Assembly: GCA_026399515.1 (NCBI GenBank)
Contig: JAPLQT010000039.1
Coordinates: 1-64,000, forward strand
Reading direction: 5' to 3'
Origin: Pseudomonadota bacterium
GTDB lineage: Bacteria; Pseudomonadota; Gammaproteobacteria; Burkholderiales; Rhodocyclaceae
Length of the DNA stretch: 64,000 nt
Position 1 is the first letter of the stretch. The number at the start of each line of letters is the position of its first letter. The position numbers were made by a program, and so were the translations under genes. Shown here in pieces: positions 25,470 to 34,543 of the stretch. Below the pieces are notes generated by a model. The model was given only the letters and a program-made list of their open reading frames with translations. It ran no database searches and was not told the DNA's origin.

Positions 25470-26105
25470 TCAGGGCACCACCAGACCTTCGCGGATTGCA
25501 TACTTCGTGAGTTCGGCGGCATTATGGAGATTAAGCTTGCGGAAAATATTTCGGCGGTGCGCCTCGGCCGTGCTGACGGCAATCTTCAAGCGCGTGGCGA
25601 TCTCGACCGAGGTTCTCCCTTCGGCGATCAGCACCAGCACTTCGGTCTCGCGTTTGCCGAGCCGGTGCGTCGCCCCCTTCATATCGCTGCGACCGGGCTG
25701 CTGCATCAGCATCGCGGCAACATTCTGGGACAGGTAGGATTTCCCTGACGCGGCCGCCCTGACGCCTTCCAGCAGCTCGTTTCTTCCGGCCGCCTTGTTG
25801 ATATAGCCCATGGCGCCGGCTTCCAGCATGCGCTCGACAAAGTTTCGATTGATATGGGTGGACACCGCAAGAACCTTCACCGAAGGATTCTCATCGACGA
25901 GCCTGCGCGTCACATCGATGCCGCTGATATCGGGAAGAGAGATATCCATCAGGACGACGTCCGGTCGCAACTCCCGGCACAATCTCAGCGCGGATGCGCC
26001 GTCGCCCACCTGGCCGACGACGGCAATGTCCGGCGCCTTCTCAAGAATCAAGCTGAAAGCTTCACGCACCAGCTCGTGATCGTCGACAAGCAGAATTCGT
26101 ATCAT
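25470..26105 (-). CDS. NarL/FixJ-family response regulator
   Basis: 211 residues: receiver domain (1-120) with acidic pair Asp8-Asp9 and phospho-acceptor Asp54 (VLMDISLP), and a LuxR-type helix-turn-helix (about 145-205: RLGKRETEVLVLIAEGRTSVEIA). Its start overlaps the stop of the sensor kinase by 4 bp (ATGA), so the two form a cognate pair. Target genes are unknown. It might also serve the orphan kinase at 18.7-20.9 kb, which has the same dimerisation type. Confidence 0.95.
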   Translation of the reverse strand: MIRILLVDDHELVREAFSLILEKAPDIAVVGQVGDGASALRLCRELRPDVVLMDISLPDISGIDVTRRLVDENPSVKVLAVSTHINRNFVERMLEAGAMGYINKAAGRNELLEGVRAAASGKSYLSQNVAAMLMQQPGRSDMKGATHRLGKRETEVLVLIAEGRTSVEIATRLKIAVSTAEAHRRNIFRKLNLHNAAELTKYAIREGLVVP

Positions 26106-27808
26106 GTTCTCGTTTCCTGGTATTTCACTTTGAGCGGCACCATAAGTACCACGATTGTCCCATCACCCGGGCTGGTGTCAATCTGCACGTCACCGCCGAT
26201 GAAGTGTATCCGTTCGCGAACGCTGAACAGGCCGAAACCACCCTTGGCAGACGGCATCGAGCCTTGCTGCGCGTCAAACCCGGCGCCGCTGTCGGTTACG
26301 CTGATGACCAGGTGGTCTTCCTCATACGTCGCCGTAACATCCGCCGAATCGACGAAGGCATGTCGCGCCACGTTGATCAACAACTCGCGCGTGGCGCGAA
26401 AAACCAGGTTAAGGACGTTTTCGTCCAATGGCCTGGCAAGATCCCCAAGGTGCAGATTGACGCGCAAGCCGTAGGACCGGTGCATCTCGTCGGCAAGCCA
26501 TTCCAACGACGCCCCCAGCCCGAGATCACGCAGCACGGGCGGACTCAATTGCAGCGACAACGAACGCACCGTCTTATTGGCGTCGTCAATCAAGGCCTCG
26601 ATTGCCGTGATCTCCTGCTTCAATTCTTCCGGGAACAGGCAATCCTCGTGCGGAGGTTCCAGCGCGGATAGTTTCAACTTGGCGATGGCAAGGGTCTGGC
26701 CCAATCCATCATGCAGATCCTGAGCAAGCGTTTGCCGTTCCCTCTCTTCCACCATCGTCAACTCGGTCGCCATCGCACGCAACTGCACCGTGCGTTCCTG
26801 GACCTGGTGTTCGAGCCGGTCGGCGAAAGCCCTGCGAGCCCAGCCCCGGTAAAACATCCACGCCCAGATTATCGAAATCGCCGCGAACAATCCCGCATAC
26901 GTCACGCGCTCGATCGCTTCGCCACGCCATGGACCGAGGTAATCCTTATTGGCGAGCCCCACGATGATTACCAATGGATATCGACCGATTTTGCGGTACG
27001 AATAGACTCGCTCGACCTGGTCATAACCTGCCCGTACGGTGTAGGTGCCGGCGACCGATCCCGCTTGCATCAATTGCTGAAATTCACGTGACGCCGCCTT
27101 GCTGCCAATGCTGCTGCCGGTCCCCGACGGTTCCGGAAAACGGGCGATAATGCTCAGGTCCACGTCGCGTAGGGTGATGGCGCCGTTTTCGCCGATGGCG
27201 ATCGTCGAAAATATCTTCTGGAAATGTTCGACCGCGATCGGTGCATAGACGACGCCGCCAAACGAGCCGTCAGGGCGTTTGATGCGTCTCGCCAGAATGA
27301 CCACCCATTTGCCGCTGATACGCCCCAACACCGGTTTGGAAAACACCAGCCCCTCGCTTGGATCGTCGCGCAGCCGGATAAAGTAATCGCGGTCTGCGAC
27401 GATTACCCGTGATGAAGGATTTACGCCGATGCCGTAAAGGATATTGCCCTGGACATCGGTTACGCGAAGGCTGTCGAGGTCGGATTGGCGTTCAAATTGC
27501 CGGGTGATGAACCCATTCAGGGCCGCTCCGTCGATCGCGCCGGCGGCAAGCTGCATTTGCGCCTCGTCCGCCACGGACTGCAATGCCAGATCAAGCTTGC
27601 CGACCGCACCATCGAGATATTGCTCGAGCACCCGCGCCAGGTTGCTGGTCTCCCCGGCGGCCCGTTCGTCATATTGTGTCCGGCTCTCATACAGCAACAG
27701 CAGCGTTGCGGTGACGACCAGCAGATTGAACAATACCACCCCAACCGCCATCGGCTTCATGAATCCAGCGGCGGGATGGCGATCCGTAAAAGTGGAAGGT
27801 GCTTTCAT
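26102..27808 (-). CDS. Membrane sensor histidine kinase (dCache-HisKA_3)
   Basis: 568 residues. Two transmembrane helices (about 20-40 and 308-325) enclose a double-Cache sensor with the signature VADRDYFIRLRDDPSEGLVFSKPV and WVVILARRIKRPDGSFGGVV. The cytosolic part is a NarL-type HisKA_3 domain with the phospho-acceptor in RQTLAQDLHDGLGQ, followed by an HATPase (GLGASLEWLADE, GFGLFSVRERI). Cache sensors of this kind usually read small extracellular metabolites. It is co-translated with the response regulator at its 3' end. Confidence 0.94.
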   Translation of the reverse strand: MKAPSTFTDRHPAAGFMKPMAVGVVLFNLLVVTATLLLLYESRTQYDERAAGETSNLARVLEQYLDGAVGKLDLALQSVADEAQMQLAAGAIDGAALNGFITRQFERQSDLDSLRVTDVQGNILYGIGVNPSSRVIVADRDYFIRLRDDPSEGLVFSKPVLGRISGKWVVILARRIKRPDGSFGGVVYAPIAVEHFQKIFSTIAIGENGAITLRDVDLSIIARFPEPSGTGSSIGSKAASREFQQLMQAGSVAGTYTVRAGYDQVERVYSYRKIGRYPLVIIVGLANKDYLGPWRGEAIERVTYAGLFAAISIIWAWMFYRGWARRAFADRLEHQVQERTVQLRAMATELTMVEERERQTLAQDLHDGLGQTLAIAKLKLSALEPPHEDCLFPEELKQEITAIEALIDDANKTVRSLSLQLSPPVLRDLGLGASLEWLADEMHRSYGLRVNLHLGDLARPLDENVLNLVFRATRELLINVARHAFVDSADVTATYEEDHLVISVTDSGAGFDAQQGSMPSAKGGFGLFSVRERIHFIGGDVQIDTSPGDGTIVVLMVPLKVKYQETRT

Positions 27809-27875
27809 CCGAAAGCGTCGGAGCTCGGATCTACTTCAAGCGCCGCGCCAGAGTTTGCCTGGCCTGAGAAAAACA

Positions 27876-28457
27876 TCACTTGGGCTCGATAGCGCCCGCC
27901 GCTGGCCAGTCGGTATTGCCGATACGGAGGAGCTTCATTTCGAAGAAGCGCTGGGGATCTTTTCCGGGAATCAACCGATCTCCGACCTCATGCCAGGTGC
28001 CGTCTTTAACGGTCGCCATATAGCGAATCGTCAGCGGACCGGCGGGGATCACCCAGACGAAGCCGTCAGCGCCGGGGGTGAGCGCAAAATCCCCGACATG
28101 TCCCATCGCATGGGAATGCATGGTAAATGCCCGGTCCGCCGGGTTGTATGAAATGGTTCCAAAGGCATTGAAACCGAGCTTGCCATCGGAATGGTATCCG
28201 CGACCCTCGATCACTTTTACGGTGCCGTCCAGAAAAGGGCCGATCCTCTCGGTCTGGGTGATCGTATGCGTCTCGCCGGACGGCAGCACGGTGCTTGCGC
28301 TACCTCGCCAGACACCGTCCATATACCCCAACTGCGCAAGTGCCTGGCGTTGCGCATCCATCAGCGCCTTCGCATCGGGGCGCCCTTGGGCCCAAGCACC
28401 ACCCGCTCCGAGCGCAAGTGCCAGCAAGGTAACGACCATCAATCTGATACGGTGCAT
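27876..28457 (-). CDS. Exported DUF1579-like protein
   Basis: 193 residues with a cleavable signal (about 1-23, ending GGAWA). The body (DGVWRGSAS, HTITQTERIGPFLDGTVKVIEGRGY, FGTISYNPADRAFTMHSHAMG) resembles DUF1579/lipocalin-like periplasmic proteins of unknown function, which may bind a hydrophobic ligand. Start 28457 is chosen because GGAG sits 7 nt upstream and the longer frame adds charge before the signal. It lies downstream of nothing obvious and is divergent from the DUF2863 gene. Confidence 0.7.
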   Translation of the reverse strand: MHRIRLMVVTLLALALGAGGAWAQGRPDAKALMDAQRQALAQLGYMDGVWRGSASTVLPSGETHTITQTERIGPFLDGTVKVIEGRGYHSDGKLGFNAFGTISYNPADRAFTMHSHAMGHVGDFALTPGADGFVWVIPAGPLTIRYMATVKDGTWHEVGDRLIPGKDPQRFFEMKLLRIGNTDWPAAGAIEPK

Positions 28458-28596
28458 GCCATCGCTCCTCCGCATGTATGAAGAATCTCCGAGGGAGAAT
28501 AAGAAATTTACGCAACTGAGTCAATTCATACGCGGTATTGCGGAATCTCAATCTTGCTTCCCTTCACCTGTTAAAATGCGTGATTCTGGAACGATC

Positions 28597-29802
28597 ATGG
28601 CCACATCAAAACGCCCACGCCTCCCCCGTCGGACCAAACAGACGCCTGATACCGAGCAATTGATCCGCCTGGCCTCCGGCCTCGGCCTTTCAGGCAGCCG
28701 GATCGAGGATGCATTCTGGGAAGCACGCCTGGGTATCCTGATCGACAAGCTGCTCGACGAAGGCAGAGAAGGCACTTTGACCGCCGCCTTGGACCAGTTG
28801 TACGGCGGCCAGGAACGCGCCTACGACGCGCTGGCCGACCTGGTCGAAGCGCGTTGCGAAAGTCGCATCCCTCAGCCGGGAGACAGCACCCCCGGCAAGC
28901 CTGGCAAGATATCCGACCTGCTGCTTTTCGTCGTTCCGATACTGGCCTGGTCGCGCTTCTCCATACCCGCCGGCGCGATTGCCTCGTCCCCGCTCGCCAA
29001 CGCCAGGGTACAACTTCTTGCCCACGTATTCGCCCAGGACGTGCGGATAGGCATGGCTGATTTCCTGTTCAGCCCGGATCAATTGCCACAAAGCTATTGC
29101 GACACCGCGACACTTGCCAACCGCCTGGGCACGGCGGCCCTGCACATCCGTGATGTGCATCTCGACCCCGCCCAGATGCCGGAGACCGCCAACTTCCTCT
29201 CGGATACCCGCTACCTGCTTGGCGTCGCCGCCGTGCCCCATGGTGCGGCGGTATTTCGCTGGCAGGAAGAAGACGGCAACCGCGTCGAAGCCCTCAAGCA
29301 ATGGCGCTCCCAGGGCGGCGAAGCCTTGCGCCCGTTGCTGCCGGGTTGCGCCAGCGAACTGCTGTTGCCGCAACCGTATCACGCCGGTTGTCGCGATGCG
29401 GATCGCCTCTCGCGTCCCTACTCGCTAAGAGCTTCCGTGGCTTATCTCAGCACCACCCTCAACCTCACGCCGGCGGGACTTCGAGCGGTCATCGCCCCAT
29501 TTTACGACCAGCGGCTTGAGGAATATCGAATCGGCTTTACGCTCAAAGAGTCCAACGAGGTGATACATGGCGTGGTCTGGCCGCTGCTCGACGCCGAAGA
29601 CGATGCAAGCGACATGGCAGCGCAGATCGAGACGGTCCTAAAGGAAATCGACGTCGCGGAGGTCATGATCATGGAACATCGCTTGCCATTGGAATATTGC
29701 GACGATTGCGGCGCCCCGCTCTACCCCAATCCCGAAGGCGAACCCGTGCATGCCGAATTGCCTGAGGAACAGGCTGAAGCGGCGCCGCGGCACCTGCACT
29801 AA
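28597..29802 (+). CDS. DUF2863 family protein
   Basis: 401 residues. The sequence (ARLGILIDKLLDEGREGTLTAALDQLY, ISDLLLFVVPILAWSRFSIPAG, LPLEYCDDCGAPLYPNPEGE) matches the DUF2863 family, found essentially in betaproteobacteria, with no known function. A C-terminal CDDCGAPLYPN pair of cysteines could bind metal. The start at 28597 (MATSKRPRLPRR) is chosen from GGAACGATC upstream. An in-frame ATG at 28576 is the alternative. It ends 3 bp from the end of the convergent dadA gene. Confidence 0.85.
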   Translation: MATSKRPRLPRRTKQTPDTEQLIRLASGLGLSGSRIEDAFWEARLGILIDKLLDEGREGTLTAALDQLYGGQERAYDALADLVEARCESRIPQPGDSTPGKPGKISDLLLFVVPILAWSRFSIPAGAIASSPLANARVQLLAHVFAQDVRIGMADFLFSPDQLPQSYCDTATLANRLGTAALHIRDVHLDPAQMPETANFLSDTRYLLGVAAVPHGAAVFRWQEEDGNRVEALKQWRSQGGEALRPLLPGCASELLLPQPYHAGCRDADRLSRPYSLRASVAYLSTTLNLTPAGLRAVIAPFYDQRLEEYRIGFTLKESNEVIHGVVWPLLDAEDDASDMAAQIETVLKEIDVAEVMIMEHRLPLEYCDDCGAPLYPNPEGEPVHAELPEEQAEAAPRHLH

Positions 29803-29805
29803 GCC

Positions 29806-31056
29806 TCAACTGATCGGCGCATACTCCGAGGCGCCGATCTCCGGCTCGCGTCCGGAAACCAGATCGGCGAGCAGGCGTCCCGAACCGCAAGACATGGTCC
29901 AGCCCAGCGTTCCGTGGCCGGTATTTATGTACAGGTTCGGAAATGAGGTGCGTCCGATGATCGGGAGGTTTCCCGGCGTCGCAGGCCGCAGGCCGGCCCA
30001 GAACTCGATCCCGGAGCTTCGCCCGGCGCCCGGAAAAAGCTTCAGGCTGCGCTCCAGCAGGGCTTCGCAACGGACGCTATTGAGCGACGTATCGTAGCCG
30101 GTGAACTCCGCCGTTCCCGCCACGCGCAGGCGATTTCCCAGACGCGAGAACACCAGTTTGCGCTGATCGTCGATGAGGCTGACCGTCGGCGCAACGCTGT
30201 CCTGCTCCAGCGGAATTGTCGCGGAATAGCCTTTCGCCGGCACCACCGGCAAGCTCATTCCCAGAGGTCTGAGCAGCAACGGAGTGTAGCTGCCGAGTGC
30301 CGTGACGTAGGCGTCGGCCGTCAGCGTCTCGCCGCCCTCCAGGCGCACTCCGGTGATGCGCCCGCCTTCCGCCAGCAACTTTTCTATGGATACCCCATGG
30401 CGAACCGTCACGCCCCGTTGCGCGCAACGCTGGGCCAGTTCCTGGGTAAATTTGCAGGCATCGCCGGATTCGTCGCTGGCGGCAAAAATGCCGCCGACAA
30501 GCTTCAGCTCGCTGCCCGCCAAGGCCGGCTCTATGGCGACGCATTCCTCGACGCTCTTGACCACCCGGTCACATCCGTGGCGGCTCATCAGTTCCGCTTG
30601 CGGAATGGCGTGTTCGAATTCCCGCGGGTCGAAATACAGGTGGAGTATTCCGCGTTCCAGGTGATCGTATTCGATGCCGGTGGACAACCTGAGCGTTCGC
30701 AAGGCGGCGCGGCTGTACAGGGCGAGGCGCAGGATGGCGACGATGTTGGCGCGAGCCCGGCCGGCGGTACATTCGCGAAGAAAGCGCAGCCCCCAAATCC
30801 ATTGGCTGGCATCGGCCCGCCAGCGCCATAACAGCGGCGCGTCCTCGCGCCCCAGCCATTCGAGAATCTTCGCCGGCGCCGAGGGATTCGCCCAGGGTTC
30901 GGCATGGCTGACGGAAATCTGTCCGCCGTTGGCAAAACTGGTTTCCATTGCCGATGCCGGCTGCCTGTCGATGACGGTGACTTCATGACCTGCCTCAGCG
31001 AGATACCAGGCCGTTGTTACGCCGACGACTCCCGCGCCAAGCACCAGGACACGCAT
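29806..31056 (-). CDS. dadA: D-amino acid dehydrogenase
   Basis: 416-residue FAD enzyme that oxidises D-alanine and other D-amino acids to keto acids, feeding electrons to the quinone pool at the inner membrane. The Rossmann GAGVVGVTTAWYLA motif (residues 7 onward), SFANGGQISVSHAEPWANP and the C-terminal GHGTLGWTMSCGSG are DadA hallmarks. Start 31056 is supported by GGAG 7 nt upstream. No dadX racemase is adjacent. D-Ala released by the LD/DD-carboxypeptidases and the VanX-like dipeptidase in this window would be its natural fuel. Confidence 0.93.
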   Translation of the reverse strand: MRVLVLGAGVVGVTTAWYLAEAGHEVTVIDRQPASAMETSFANGGQISVSHAEPWANPSAPAKILEWLGREDAPLLWRWRADASQWIWGLRFLRECTAGRARANIVAILRLALYSRAALRTLRLSTGIEYDHLERGILHLYFDPREFEHAIPQAELMSRHGCDRVVKSVEECVAIEPALAGSELKLVGGIFAASDESGDACKFTQELAQRCAQRGVTVRHGVSIEKLLAEGGRITGVRLEGGETLTADAYVTALGSYTPLLLRPLGMSLPVVPAKGYSATIPLEQDSVAPTVSLIDDQRKLVFSRLGNRLRVAGTAEFTGYDTSLNSVRCEALLERSLKLFPGAGRSSGIEFWAGLRPATPGNLPIIGRTSFPNLYINTGHGTLGWTMSCGSGRLLADLVSGREPEIGASEYAPIS

Positions 31057-31180
31057 CAACCGGCTCCGCCTTGGAGATAGTCGGGCCGAAGGAACTTTTG
31101 AGTAAGCCCGCGCTCGGAGGTAATATCCATTTGTCCAATTATACTTGCAAGCCACCGAGACACGGGAACAGGTAGATCCG

Positions 31181-31576
31181 ATGACCCAGAAAATCCGCAA
31201 AACCGAAGCCGAATGGCGTGCTCAACTGTCACCGCAGCAATACCGTGTCGCGCGCCAGAAGGACACCGAACCCGCATTCACAGGACTATACTGGAACACC
31301 CATGATGCAGGCGTTTTCCAGTGTGTCTGCTGCGGCGCTCCGCTGTTCGACTCGGACAAGAAGTATGATTCCGGCTGCGGCTGGCCGAGTTTTACGGCGC
31401 CTCTGGTCGCGGAAAACGTCGCCGAAGCCGAGGATGCCAGCCACGGCATGCGCCGCACCGAAGTCATTTGCAGCCAGTGTGACGCCCATCTCGGCCATGT
31501 TTTTTCCGACGGCCCGAATCCGACCGGCCTGCGCTATTGCATCAACTCAGCATCGCTCAAGCTGGAGAAAAAGTAA
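31181..31576 (+). CDS. msrB: Peptide-methionine (R)-S-oxide reductase
   Basis: 131 residues. Repairs methionine-R-sulfoxide in oxidised proteins. The zinc cysteines are Cys48/Cys51 (CVCC) and Cys97/Cys100 (CSQC). GCGWPSF is conserved, and the catalytic Cys120 lies in RYCINS. Start 31181 (MTQKIRK) follows AGGTAG. It heads the msrB-yciB-bolA run common in betaproteobacteria and is divergent from dadA. Confidence 0.97.
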   Translation: MTQKIRKTEAEWRAQLSPQQYRVARQKDTEPAFTGLYWNTHDAGVFQCVCCGAPLFDSDKKYDSGCGWPSFTAPLVAENVAEAEDASHGMRRTEVICSQCDAHLGHVFSDGPNPTGLRYCINSASLKLEKK

Positions 31577-31604
31577 CTAGCCCGCTTGTCGGTATAATCA
31601 CCGA

Positions 31605-32228
31605 ATGAAATTCCTCTTCGACCTCCTCCCGGTCATTCTGTTTTTTATTTCCTTCAAGGTTTCGGAAGGGAGTCCCCAGGCCGCCGCCGACCTTATCGGT
31701 CCGCTGCTGGGCGCCATCGGCCTGGGCGCGGCGATCACCGCCAAACAGGCGCCGATACTGGTCGCCACCCTGGTGGTGATACTCGCCACGGCGATGCAGA
31801 TCGGCTGGGTCTGGCTGCGTCACGGCAAAGTCGACAAGATGCTCTGGGTAAGCCTGGTGCTGGTGGTCTTCTTCGGAGGCTTGACCCTGATTTTCCAGGA
31901 TGAAACCTTCATCAAGTGGAAGCCGACGGTACTCTACTGGATATTTGCCGGAGCATTGCTGTTCTCCAACACCGTGCTGAAGAAAAACCTGATTCGCGGC
32001 ATGCTCGAAGCACAGATGCAACTGCCGGAAAAGCTCTGGCGCGGACTCAATCTCGCCTGGATAGGGTTTTTCAGCGTCATGGGCGTGCTCAATCTGCTGG
32101 TCGCCTTCGCCTTCAACCTTCCCACCGCCATCTGGGTCAATTTCAAGCTGTTCGGCGGCATGGGCTTGCTGATCGTCTTCATCGTCGCCCAGAGCATCTT
32201 CCTGGCGAAGTACATCGAGGAGAAATGA
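31605..32228 (+). CDS. yciB: Septation protein A / inner-membrane protein YciB
   Basis: 207 residues with five predicted membrane segments. [19 protein letters not shown] at the N-terminus and [24 protein letters not shown] in the middle are characteristic of YciB (IspZ), an inner-membrane protein linked to cell envelope synthesis and division. It starts 28 bp after msrB and is followed by bolA, an order widely kept in betaproteobacteria. Confidence 0.95.
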   Translation: MKFLFDLLPVILFFISFKVSEGSPQAAADLIGPLLGAIGLGAAITAKQAPILVATLVVILATAMQIGWVWLRHGKVDKMLWVSLVLVVFFGGLTLIFQDETFIKWKPTVLYWIFAGALLFSNTVLKKNLIRGMLEAQMQLPEKLWRGLNLAWIGFFSVMGVLNLLVAFAFNLPTAIWVNFKLFGGMGLLIVFIVAQSIFLAKYIEEK

Positions 32229-32256
32229 TCATGCCGTATGAACGGATCCCTCTTCG

Positions 32257-32520
32257 ATGAGCGTTGCCGAAGAAATTCGCGAGCGCCTCGCGGTCTTGCA
32301 ACCATCGAGGCTGGAAATCATCGACGAGAGCGCCCTGCATGCCGGTCATGCCGGCTCCAAAGGTGGCGGCGGCCATTACCTGATGACGATAGTCTCGCCG
32401 ATGTTCGCGGGAATCGGGACCATCAAACGGCATCGCTTGGTTTATGATGCGCTTGGCGCGCTGATGAAACATGAGATTCATGCGGTGAGCATGACCACCC
32501 TCAGCCCCGAAGAGATGTGA
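32257..32520 (+). CDS. BolA family protein
   Basis: 87 residues with the BolA/KH-like fold. SKGGGGHYLMTIVSPMFAGIGTIKRHRLVYDAL holds the conserved His and the RHRLVYDAL signature. BolA proteins work with monothiol glutaredoxins in iron-sulfur handling and stress-related morphology. The 28-bp gap to yciB and shared strand make it the third gene of the msrB-yciB-bolA operon. Confidence 0.93.
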   Translation: MSVAEEIRERLAVLQPSRLEIIDESALHAGHAGSKGGGGHYLMTIVSPMFAGIGTIKRHRLVYDALGALMKHEIHAVSMTTLSPEEM

Positions 32521-32663
32521 CCCGCCAAGAAACACCACCACCCGACCCTACATCCTCGACCCGTGCCGACCTCTACAGCGGCCCGGTCAAACAGAGGCTA
32601 CAATCCTCTTATGCCTCCTGAAACCTGGGATAGCTCGTTTCGAACCGATAAATGGAGAAAGAC

Positions 32664-33476
32664 ATGTCGCTGAAAAACTTGATGGTACACCTGGATTCGG
32701 GAGAACGAACCGAGGTCAGACTTAAGATCGCGGTATCGATCGCAAAGCAGCACCAGGCGAGGCTGCTGGGCGTATTCGGGCAGCGCGCCCAGCCGGAAAA
32801 AGTCGGCATAGTCGCGAGCTGGCCGAGCGACGAATATGTGGCCGCGGCAAAGGCCAGTAAAGCGCAATTCGAGACGGCGACCGCCGGCCTGGCACAAGCC
32901 GAGTGGCATGATATCAATCGGGGAAGCGATGTCGAAGTCCTCCGACAGATTACCGACATCAGCCGCTACGCGGACCTGATATTGCTAGGTCAGCATGACG
33001 AAAGCGCCAAGGCCTATGTCCCATCTGAATTGCCGGAAGAAATCGTGTTGAATTCAGGCCGTCCGGTTCTATTGATCCCCTATATCGGCGAGTTTGCGCC
33101 GATATTCGCGCGCCCTCTCATCGCCTGGAACAATTCCCGGGAAGCCGCCCATGCGGTCAACGATGCTTTGCCATTGATTGAAAACTGCCAGGAAGTCACC
33201 GTGGTATCGCTGGACACCCAGCATGAAGCAGCCGCCGTTTCATGCACCGAACTGGCCCGGCACCTGGCTTGCCACGGCCTCCAGTCCAAGACCGACGTCC
33301 TGATGGTGAATGATATCGGCATCATGGACATGCTCCTCAACCGGCTCACCGATCGGGATGCCGATCTGCTGGTGATGGGTGCCCACGGCCAGATCGGTTT
33401 TCCCTTTCTCAGCCGCGGCGCTGGAACCAAGCATATCCTCAGGCACATGACGGTGCCCGTGCTGATGTCAAACTAA
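32664..33476 (+). CDS. Tandem universal stress protein
   Basis: 270 residues. The C-terminal UspA domain is clear (RPLIAWNNSREAAHAV, DLLVMGAHGQIGFPFLSRGAGTKHIL, MTVPVLMSN), with the ATP-binding GxxG-like stretch. The N-terminal half is a more degenerate Usp repeat (LVHLDSGERTEVRLKIAVSIAKQ, RYADLILLGQHD, GRPVLLIPYIG). GGAGAAAGAC precedes the start at 32664. It is a soluble stress-linked nucleotide-binding protein. The partner is unknown. Confidence 0.93.
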   Translation: MSLKNLMVHLDSGERTEVRLKIAVSIAKQHQARLLGVFGQRAQPEKVGIVASWPSDEYVAAAKASKAQFETATAGLAQAEWHDINRGSDVEVLRQITDISRYADLILLGQHDESAKAYVPSELPEEIVLNSGRPVLLIPYIGEFAPIFARPLIAWNNSREAAHAVNDALPLIENCQEVTVVSLDTQHEAAAVSCTELARHLACHGLQSKTDVLMVNDIGIMDMLLNRLTDRDADLLVMGAHGQIGFPFLSRGAGTKHILRHMTVPVLMSN

Positions 33477-33487
33477 GATCGACGCGC

Positions 33488-33844
33488 ATGGTGACGATTT
33501 ACGGGATCAAGAATTGTGCGACGATGAAGAAAGCCTTCGCATGGTGCGATACGCAAGGCGTAGAGTTCGTGTTTCACGATTACAAGAAGCAAGGCCTTGA
33601 GCGTTCCCGGTTGGCGCAGTGGTGCAAGCATCTAGGCTGGAAATCCCTGCTCAACACCCGGGGGACGACCTGGCGCCGACTGACGCCCCAGCAACAGGCG
33701 ATTTCGACCGGGGACCAGGCGATGGCGCTGATGCTGGAGCATCTCAGCCTGATCAAGCGCCCGGTTGTGGAGACGGGAACTCAGTTGCTGGTCGGTTTCG
33801 ATCCACAGATGTTCGCCAGCTTCGTCAAGTCGACAGGGTCTTGA
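33488..33844 (+). CDS. ArsC/Spx-family reductase (YffB-like)
   Basis: 118 residues of thioredoxin-fold ArsC family. It starts MVTIYGIKNCATMKKA with a single active-site-like Cys, then NTRGTTWRRL and IKRPVVETGTQLLVGF, typical of YffB. YffB-like proteins are thought to be glutathione-dependent reductases, not true arsenate reductases. It starts 11 bp after the universal stress gene, so the two probably share a transcript. Confidence 0.9.
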   Translation: MVTIYGIKNCATMKKAFAWCDTQGVEFVFHDYKKQGLERSRLAQWCKHLGWKSLLNTRGTTWRRLTPQQQAISTGDQAMALMLEHLSLIKRPVVETGTQLLVGFDPQMFASFVKSTGS

Positions 33845-33896
33845 CGGCGAGTATTCGAACGATTGCAGGGGTGAAGCCGGCGCAAGAGGTGACTTA

Positions 33897-34328
33897 CTAG
33901 CGAATCTCCTGGATATGCTTGCGTCGTTGCGCTTCCGAGACGAATTCCTCCAGGTCTGGATCCAGCGCGTTGCGCGACGAGACGATCCCGATAGGTTTGC
34001 CGTTCTCGATGACCGGCACGTGGCGGAAGTCGTTCTCGTACATCATGAGGAGTGCGGACCCGAATGTCTTGTCGGGTTCTATGGTTTGAGGGGCCTTGGT
34101 CATCACCTCGGACAACGGGGTGGTCTGCGCATCGCGGCCACGCGCAATGACGCGGAACACCGCATCGCGCTCGGTAAATATGCCGATCAGGTGCTCGTTC
34201 TCGACCACCATGACGGCACCCACGTTCTTTTTCGCCATCAGTTCGGCTGCTTTGCTGACCGTTGTCTCGGGCGGCGCCGTGAGCACCTTGTGCGGCTCCA
34301 TGACGCTTCTGATTCGTTGATTGAACAT
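33897..34328 (-). CDS. Two-CBS-domain protein
   Basis: 143 residues made of two CBS motifs (about 8-65 and 75-130), including TVSKAAELMAKKNVGAVMVVENEHLIGIFTERDAV and ALLMMYENDFRHVPVIENGKPIGIVSSRN. CBS pairs bind adenosine nucleotides or AMP-like ligands and regulate partner proteins. GAGGAC precedes the start. It is convergent with the ArsC-like gene, and no partner enzyme is obvious. The 215-bp gap upstream (34329-34543) shows nothing I can name. Confidence 0.93.
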   Translation of the reverse strand: MFNQRIRSVMEPHKVLTAPPETTVSKAAELMAKKNVGAVMVVENEHLIGIFTERDAVFRVIARGRDAQTTPLSEVMTKAPQTIEPDKTFGSALLMMYENDFRHVPVIENGKPIGIVSSRNALDPDLEEFVSEAQRRKHIQEIR

Positions 34329-34543
34329 CCGGTGTCCTCGTAATTATTATGACGGCGCGCAGCCCGATGGATTCCCCAAAACCCTGCAAGCCTTTGGCGA
34401 GGCAGCAACCCGGCCTGCGACGGCTTTTCTGATAGTTGATGCCCTACAGGGGAAAGATCATATCGAGCGGCGTTTGAGGGACTTTGACGACGATCAATTC
34501 CCCTTCAATTAGAATCGACTGTGACTTGTCTTCCTGACCGGAG

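Noticed and set aside
33488-33844. Arsenate reductase
   Set aside because: The sequence is of the YffB/Spx-like branch with a single active-site Cys, and no other ars genes are nearby.
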